A stretch of DNA of 64,000 nt, taken from NCBI GenBank assembly GCA_026708055.1, contig JAPOVS010000019.1, forward strand, positions 188,532 through 252,531, read 5' to 3'. Each line of letters opens with the position of its first letter. Positions within the stretch are counted from its first letter, which is position 1. Of this stretch, positions 17,401-26,400 are shown piece after piece. The notes under the pieces were generated by a model that was given only the letters and a program-made list of their open reading frames with translations, did not search any database and was not told the DNA's origin. Both the position numbers and the translations under genes were made by a program. Source of the DNA: a bacterium. GTDB lineage: Bacteria > Actinomycetota > Acidimicrobiia > Acidimicrobiales > CATQHL01.

Positions 17401-20400
17401 GAGCACTCGCTGAAGCTCCGCATTGCCGGCGATACCGTCCCCGAAGCCGACGAGACGGTGACCGTCACTGTGCACAGCGAAACCGCCGCCGTCGGCGTGG
17501 ATCCCGAACGGGGCTCGGCCACCTACACCATCCGCGACGACGAGCCGCGGCTGCGGGTGACCCTGGGGCAGAGCGCGGGCGACGAGGGCGATACGGGTCA
17601 TACCGACGTCAGCGTGCACCTGAACCTTTCGCCGCCCCTGGCGGCGCCCGCGGCCGGCATAAAACTCTGCCTGACCGGCACGGCCGCCCGGGGTGCCGGC
17701 GGGGACTACCAGTTCGTGGATGCCCGCAGCCCTCCCGTGACCATCGGCGCGGACGGCTGCAGCGGCGCGTTCTCCCTGCCCGCCGGAACAACGGGCCGGT
17801 CCTTCAAGCTCCGGATCAGCGGCGACAACGCCGGCGAGGCCCACGAGACGGTGACTGTCACCGCGCGCAGCGACAATGCCGCCGTCGGCGTGGACCCCGA
17901 ACGGGGTTCGGCCACCTACACCATCCGCGACGACGAACCCATGCTCTCGGTGCGCGTCTTGCCGACGTCGGGCACCGAGGGCGACTCCGGCCTGACCGAC
18001 GTGGCCGTGGACGTGGACCTGTCCTCCGCCCGCTCCGAGGCCACCAGTGTGAACATCTGCTTCTCCGGCACGGCAACGCTGGGCGCCGGCGGCGACTACC
18101 GGGTCTCCGACTACAACGACAATTACTGGACGATCAACGCCCAGGGGTGCAGCGGCGCCTTCAACCTGAATGCCGGCGTGACGCACCACGGGCTCAAGCT
18201 CCGCATCAGCGGCGACACGGTTCCCGAAGCCGACGAGACGGTGACCGTCAGCGTTCACAGCGAGACCCCCGGAGTGGGCACAGACGCCGACGGGGGCACC
18301 GCCACCTACACCATCACCGACGACGAACCGCAACTCTCGGTGCGGCTGCCCAGGACCGCGGGGGCCGAGGGCAATACGGGCCATACCGACGTCAGCCTGG
18401 TGACGAACCTCTCGGTCGCGAAGCTGGCGCACCATCACTTCCGGCTCTGTTTCTCCGGGACGGCGACCCACGGCGCCGGCGGGGACTACATCGTCATCTC
18501 GTGGGACGGGCAGGAGATGACGCTCGGCGGCGACGGCTGCGGCCCCACCATCGGGTACGGTCGCGCCGGGGATCTCGGTTTCAGGATCCGGGTCCTGGGC
18601 GACGCGGTGTTCGAACGGGACGAGACGGTGGTCGCTGCCATCGAGAGCCGCTCGGCCGGTGTGGGCGTCCGAACCGGCCGGGGCACGGTCACCTACACCA
18701 TCACCGACGACGACAGCGGCCTCAATCCCGACGGCACCCGGCCGGTCCGCGCCGACTGGGAGCTCAAGCCGGCGGGCTTGGACGTCAAGAGCAAGTTCCG
18801 CCTGCTGTTCAAGACGTCCACCCGCACCCAGGCCGGCGCCGCGGACATCGCCGACTACGACGACTTCATCCGCACCGCCCTGGCCGCCACCGGCCACGGC
18901 CGCGACCCGGCCTACCGGCAGGGCTGGAAGGCCGTCGGCAGCACCGCCGCGGTGGACGCTCGCGAGCACCTGGACATGTGGTCGGGCGGCGCTTGGACCG
19001 ACAAGGACGCCAGCATCCCCATCTACTGGGTGAACGGCAACAAGGCGGCCGACAGCTACGCCGACCTCTGCGACGGCAGCTGGGACAGCGCCGGACAGCG
19101 GGACGCCCGCGACGAGGCCGGCAAAGCCGCACTCATCGACGGGCCCTGGACGGGCTCCGACAACGACTGCACCGGACACGCCAACCACCTGGGCCACGCC
19201 GCCTCGGTGCGGCAGGGCGCCAGCGCCGGCCCGCTGAGCCACGCCGCCGGCCCCCCGGCTGACCGCCACACCATGTTCGCCCTGTCTCCGGTGTTCATTG
19301 TCACGCCGGCCGAGCCTGTCCACGTCTTCTTCGAACCCAGGGACTCGGTCATGACCGAGGGTCTCAGTACGGACCCGGCGGCCGTGGACATGCGGCTGAG
19401 CCGGGCCTTGAGCGCCGGCGAGTCCCTGACTGTCCAGCTCAGCCAGGACCACATCGGCAAGAAATGGGACTACGCCCTGGCCGGCGCGCCCGCCGGGGTG
19501 ACCCTGGACGCCGCCGCCGGGCGGCTCACCATGAACGGCGACGCCGCGCCCCAGACCGTGACCGTCAACGTGATCGCCCGCGACCACCTGGTTGCGGGCG
19601 ACCAGCAGGGCGCCGCCGGCTTCTTCATCCAGCTGGACTCGGTCAAGGGCGGCACGACGGCGGTCACGGCGGACACGGGCGCCGACAACCGGCTGCTGCT
19701 GGCAGTCAACGACGGCGACACCACCGGGCCGAGGGTCCGCGTGTCGGCGTCGCCGACCACGGCGCGGGAGGGCGCCAGCGTCACCCTCACCTTCACCCTG
19801 AGCGCCGGCCGCAGCGAGGACACGGCGGTGCAGTTCGTGGTCGCCCGCAGCGGCCAGGAAGTGGGCGCGCCCACCGGAACCGGGGTCAGCGTCGCGGGCG
19901 GCATCGCCACCGTCTCCATCCCCGCCGGCCAGACCACGGCCACGGCCACCCTGCCCATCGTGGACGACGCCGACATCGAGGACGACCACCACATCTATGT
20001 CATGCTGGGCGACCAGCCGGCCGGGGTGCGCGCCGGCGCCCGCGCCCTCGGGCCGGGCTTCGCCAGGGTCAACATCCAGAGAACGCCCGTGGTCTCGCTG
20101 AACCTGGCGTCCGCCGAGGGGCCGGAGGGCGCCACGGGCTATACCGACGTCAGGGTGGACGTGGACGTGGATCCCACCCACACGCAGGCCATCAGCCTGG
20201 AAATCTGTTTCATCGGAACGGCCACCCGCGGCGCCAGCGCGGACTACCAGGTCACCGGCCTCGTCAACAATCCCTGGACTCTCGACGGCGACGGGTGCAG
20301 TTCCGCCTTCACCCTGCCCCCGGGCGCGGCGGGCGCTTCCCTCAAGCTCCGCATCCGGGGCGACACGGACGTTGAAGACGACGAGACGGTGACGGTCTCC

Positions 20401-23400
20401 CTGCTCACCACCACCGTCGAAATCGCCGTCGACCCGGCCACGGCCACCTACACCATCCGCAACGACGACGTCGGCGTCGCGCTGAGCCTGACGGCCACCG
20501 AGGGGCAAGAAGGCGGCACGGGCTACACCGACGTGGGCGTGCAGGTGAGCATCGCTCCCGTCCACACCGCGGCCGTTTCCCTGAAGCTCTGTTTCACCGG
20601 AACGGCCACCCACGGCGCCAGCGCGGACTACCAGGTCACCGACCTGGCCGACAGTCCCTGGACTCTCGACGGCGACGGGTGCAGTTCCGCCTTCACCGTG
20701 CCCCCCGGCTCGGCGGGCACTTTCCTCAAACTCCGCATCCGGGGCGACGCGGACGTGGAAGACGACGAGACGGTGATCGTCGCCGTTTCCACCACCACCG
20801 CCGGCGTCGGCGTTCACCCCGACCGGTCCACGGCCACCTACACCGTCCAAGACGACGACATCGGATTCTCCATCACCCTGGCGCGAACCGAGGGAGCCGA
20901 GGGCAGTTCGGGCCATACCGACGTCGACCTGACCGTGGGCCTCAACAGAACCTTGGAGTACACCGCCGAGTACCGGCTCTGTCTCGCCGGAACCGCGACG
21001 TACGGCGCCGGCGCCGACTACCAGGTCTGGCGACGCTCCTTTGCGGCGATTCTCGATGACGACGGATGCCTCAGCGGCGGCGTCCGCTTCGGCGACACGA
21101 GCTACACGCTCCGACTCCGGGTCAACGGCGACGCGGACATCGAATTCGACGAGACCGTGGTCTTCACCGTTTCCAGCAGCACCGCAGGCGTCAGCGTCCA
21201 GCCCGGCCGGGACACTTTGACCTACACCATCCGCGCCGACGAACCCGCCTTCTCGGTGAAACTGGCGCAAGCCGAGGGCGTCGAGGGCGATTCAAGCTAT
21301 GCCGAGGTCGGCGTGACGGCGACCCTCTCCGGGGCCGCCTCGGGGACCAAGTGGGCGCGGCTGTGCTTCTCCGGGACGGCAGCCCACGGCAGCGGCGGGG
21401 ACTTCCGGGTCTTCACTGCGGGCGGGGGCGAGCTGGGTGTCGGCGGGAACGGCTGCGCCACGCCCTTCCGGTTCTCCGGCAACGGCGATGTCCTCATCAA
21501 TCTCCGCGTCTCCGGCGACACCACTCCCGAGCAGGACGAGACCATCATCGTCACCATTGTCCCCCACACCCCGGGCGTCGCCGTCGTCCCCGGCCATTCC
21601 ACCGCCACCTACACCATCACCAACGACGAACCGATGTTCTCGCTGAGCCTGCCCACCGCCGAGGGGCCGGAGGGCGATTCGGGCCACACCGACGTCGCCT
21701 TCGCGGTGAACATCCCCACCGCCCTGACGACTGCCCCCCCGTACACTATCTGCTTCGGCGGAACCGCGACGTACGGCGCCGGCGAGGACTTCACGGTCGT
21801 CAACGACCGCGGTGCTCCGTTGGGCGTTACCAACAAGTGCGCCAACCACGCAATACGTCGCAACGAGAGCAGCCGCGCCCTGTTCTTCCGGGTGCGGGGC
21901 GACGCGCAGTTCGAGCCCGACGAGACGATCATCGTCACCATCACCAGCGGGACGGCCGCAGTCGGCGTCGTGGCCGGCCAGTCTTCTGGCACCTACACCA
22001 TCCGGAACGACGAGCAGAAACTCAGCTTTTCCCGCAGCGAATACATAGCGTTCGAGGGCACCGTTCTCGGCGCGGAGATGCGCCTGGCCAAGCCACGCAC
22101 CGAATGGACCAGTTTCACCGTCGTGGTGACCCCCGGCACCGCCACGGCCGGCCAGGACTATGGAACCAGCACGAACACCCGGCTCAGTGTCGGCATCCCG
22201 CCCGGCACGACCGAGAGCGCTTTCAACATAGGAATCAACAACGACCAGACGGAGGATGACGGCGAAACCTTCACGATAGAGATTGACGAGAGCACAGTGC
22301 CCGCCGGAGTCACAGTGGGCAGCCCGAAGCGGGCCACGGTCACCATCCGGGAAGGCATTACGGTAGGCTTCGTCACCTCCACCACGCTTGTGTCTGAGAG
22401 CGCGGGGGATCACGACCTGACGGTCAGCTTCTCCCGAGCGAGCCCCGCCTTCACCCTCCATTACACGACGCCGGGTAGCACGGCGGTCTGCGGCTACGAC
22501 TACACCATCTGGACCCGCGCCGGCGGCAACTGCAGTCGGAGCATCGAGGTGGCCAGCGGGGCGGAATCCGTCCGGATGCCGTTGAGCATCAAGGACGACG
22601 ACGCGCCGGAGCAATCCGAGCTAATCAGGATCAAGCTGCAGTCCGACCATGCCGGCGTCACGGTGACCACGGGCGGTGCAGAAAGTCATGCCGTTCTGAT
22701 CAGCGACAACGACACCCCGCCGGAAGCCCCGAACGTGACGGCGAGCCTGTCCGACGTGGCCTCGGGCCGGGTGGAGAGCGTGATCGAAGGCACGCGCCGG
22801 GTCCTGGACATCGCGGTGGACCCGGCGGCCAAAGCCCGCTTCCACCTGTACGCCACCGTGGCCCACAAGGCCAACCCCGATCCGACCCTGCGCCAGCCCT
22901 TCACCATCGACGACACGGAAAGCGCGGACATGGCGCAGCTGGAGCATGTGATCTACGAGTTCGCGCCGGGCGCCACCGCGGGCGAGCTCGTCTTCGGAAC
23001 CGTCGACGACAACATCGTGGAAGACGACGCGACCATCACCTTCACCCTGAAGAAGAGCGGCGCCGCCCGGGGCGTCGACATCAGCTCCAGCAAGGGTTCC
23101 ATCGACGTATTGGTCCGGGACGACGACTCGGCGGAGGTGTACTTCTACCGGAAAACCGATGGCGGCAATATTTTCGTGCATCTGAAACGGCCGGTGGAGT
23201 TCCGCATCAAGATCAATGTCCACAAGACGGATGGGAGCATCGTCACTGGGGAATTGGGGGATCACAAGAAGGATGCCGCTGACAGACTCCTCGTCGCCGT
23301 GGACACGGAGACCGCCGATTTCGCCGAAATCGATTACGTCCACATCGAGGTGCCGAACTCGGCCCGGCATGACTGGCTCTACACCGGACACCCCTGCATC

Positions 23401-26400
23401 GTGTCTACCGAGATGGACGGGTCCGTCGCGCCCGCCGACCGGCCCGACTGCGGCAGCGACATGAACGCCTACACGGTCCGGCGCGAACTCGCTAAGCCCG
23501 CCGCCACCGCGCCGACGGTGAAACTGGCGGCCGTTGCGCCGGTCCCCGTGTCGGGCGCCCCGTCGCGCAACGCCGACGGCTCCTACACCGTGCCGGCCGA
23601 CTGGCCGCTGGTCCCCGGCAATCTGGAACCCGGCGACAAGTTCCGGCTGCTGTTCCGCACCACTAGCCGGTGGAGTCCGACCGGAACCAGAAACATCTCC
23701 ACCTACGACGGTTACGTGCAGTCCGAGATCACCGGCGGCAGCCTGGACGCCATCAAACCCTACGCCGCGGACTTCAAGGTGGTGGGCTCCACCAGACGCC
23801 AAGGTGTTGGCGTTGACATCCGGACTCACCTGGACCTGCGCTCCGGCGGCAACTGGCGCCCCGGCATACCCATTTTCTGGATGGACGCCCAGGGTGACGG
23901 CAGGCTGGTCGCCGACGATTACGAGGACTTCTGCGACCGGGAGCAGGAACTGGAGGACGCGGACAACAGCCCCCAGATCTGGTGGAAGAACGACAACCTG
24001 GCCGACCAGCGCAACGAGGACGGCGCGAGTCACACCGACAGCAACGCGCCCTTTACCGGCAGCAACAACGACTGCACCCCGCATTTCCGCCACCTGGGCT
24101 ACGCGGGCCACAACGTCTACGGCGCCCACCGCGACGGGCGGAGCGGCGGGCCGCTGAACACCGGGATCCGGTCGGACTACGACCAGGCCTCTCTCTACGG
24201 TATGTCGCCGGTGTTCGTGGTGGGGCCGCCCGCCAGAGTGTTCGAGGGCGGCAGCCTGATCTGGAGCCTGACGGCCACCCCGGCGCCCGCCGAGCCGCTG
24301 GTGGTCTGGGTGTGGGCCAGCCAAGCCGGCGGCGACTTCGTGGACCGCCGCTACCTAACCCGGCGCGACGTGGTCATCCCCACCAGCGGGAGGGCGACCG
24401 TCACCATCCCCACCGTCAACGACGATAAAGAGGAGAACGACGGCTGGGTGGAGCTGGAAATCCTCCGCCTGTACGGCAGCGGCGGCTTCACGGTCGCTGG
24501 GGGAGACGGCGGGCGCAGCCTGCGCCTGCCCGTGCTGGACGACGACGGTGATGGAACTCAGGGAGTGCCGCTGTCGGCGGAGCCCCCGGCCGGCGACCCG
24601 GAGGTGAACATCACGTCCACCCTCACCGCCGGCGTCGAGGGCCGTGCCGTGGAGTACCGCCTGACCGCCAATCCGCGCCCCGCCGCGGACCTGACCGTGA
24701 CGGTGACCATCGGCCAGACCGGAGACTTCGTGGCGGCCGGCGAGCTGGGACGGCGGAAGGTGACCATCACGCCCCGCGGCATCAAGGACATCATCATCCC
24801 CACCGTCGACGATGCAGTGGACGAACCCGACGGCGCGGTGACGCTGACCATCGAGACGGGCAGCGGCTACACCGTGGGACCGTTGTCCGCTGAGACCCTG
24901 ACCGTGGCGGACAACGACGCGCCGCCGCCGCCCGAGCAGCCCCAAGTGGACACCTCGGAAGTGGAGCAGCTGATCCAGCAGATGATCGTCCGGCACCGCG
25001 ACGTGACCGGCAACGCCGGCGCGCTGGCCAACTGGGAGAAGGCCCTCAGGTCGGTGCGCGGCGAGCCCGGCGGCTTCACCATCGCCGAGCTGGAGGCCCA
25101 CGCGGCGTCCGTGGAGGCGGGCGCGCCGCGGGAGCGCTGGCAGAAGGTGCTGGACATCGTGAAGCAACTGGCAGCGGCGGCGCAACAGCAGCTAACGCCG
25201 CCTCCGCTCCCAGAGGTCAGCGTCGCCGCTGGAGCGGGCGTCACCGAGGGCGGCTCGGCCTCCTTCACGGTCACTGCCGACCCGGCGCCGTCGGCCCCGC
25301 TGAGCGTGAGTGTCACGGTCAGCCAGACGGGCGACTTCGGCGCGGCCACCGGCGTCAAGTCGGTGAGCATCCCTACCGGCGGCTCGGCGCAGTACACCGT
25401 CGCCACGGTAGGCGACGAGGTTGACGAGGCCGACGGATCGGTGACCCTCACGGTGAACGCCGGCGAGGGCTACACCGTGTCGTCGAGTCACGGCACCGCG
25501 TCGGTGGCGGTGGCCGACGACGACGACCCGCCGGTGGGGACGCCGGAGATCAGCGTCGCCGCTGGAGCGGGCGTCACCGAGGGCGGCTCGGCCTCCTTCA
25601 CGGTCACTGCCGACCCGGCGCCGTCGGCCCCGCTGAGCGTGAGTGTCACGGTCAGCCAGACGGGCGACTTCGGCGCGGCCACCGGCGTCAAGTCGGTGAG
25701 CATCCCTACCGGCGGCTCGGCGCAGTACACCGTCGCCACCGCAGGCGACGAGGTTGACGAGGCCGACGGATCGGTGACCCTCACGGTGAACGCGGGCGAC
25801 GGCTACACCGTGTCCTCCGGCCACGGCTCGGCGTCGGTGGCCGTCGCGGACGACGACGACCCGGCGCCCGCGGTTGTGCCGACGGTGAGCGTCACCGGCG
25901 GGGCGGGCGTGACCGAGGGCGGCTCGGCCAGCTTCACGGTCACTGCCGACCCGGCGCCGACGGCCGCGCTGACTGTCAGCGTGACGGTCATCGGGAGCGG
26001 CGACTTCGGCGCCGCGGCGGGCGCGGCGACCGTGACGGTCCCCGTCGGCGGCAGCGTGTCCCACGCCGTGGCCACGACCGGCGACAGCGCCGACGAGCCC
26101 GACGGCTCGGTCACGCTCACGGTGGACGCGGGCGGCGGCTACACGGTGTCGCCGGCCCGGCCCGCGGCGACGGTGGCCGTGGCCGACGACGACGACCCGC
26201 CGCCGCCGAGTTGTGTCACCGGCGACGCGGCGCTGCTGGGGCAGGTGCTGGCGAAGACCGCCGATCCGTGGGGCGGGGCGCGCCCGGATCTGGTGGAGAC
26301 GTTCACCCGCGCCTACGACACGATGCTCGGCGACGACGACTACACGGTCGCGGACCTCAAGGCCCGCCCGGACCGCCGGACGCCGAACTGGCAGGGCGCC

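Noticed and set aside
16456-21270. 1604-residue open frame on the minus strand opposite the giant gene
   Set aside because: It runs codon by codon opposite the Calx-beta repeats and repeats with the same period. It is the usual antisense shadow in high-GC repetitive coding DNA, without signal, domains or ribosome-binding site.
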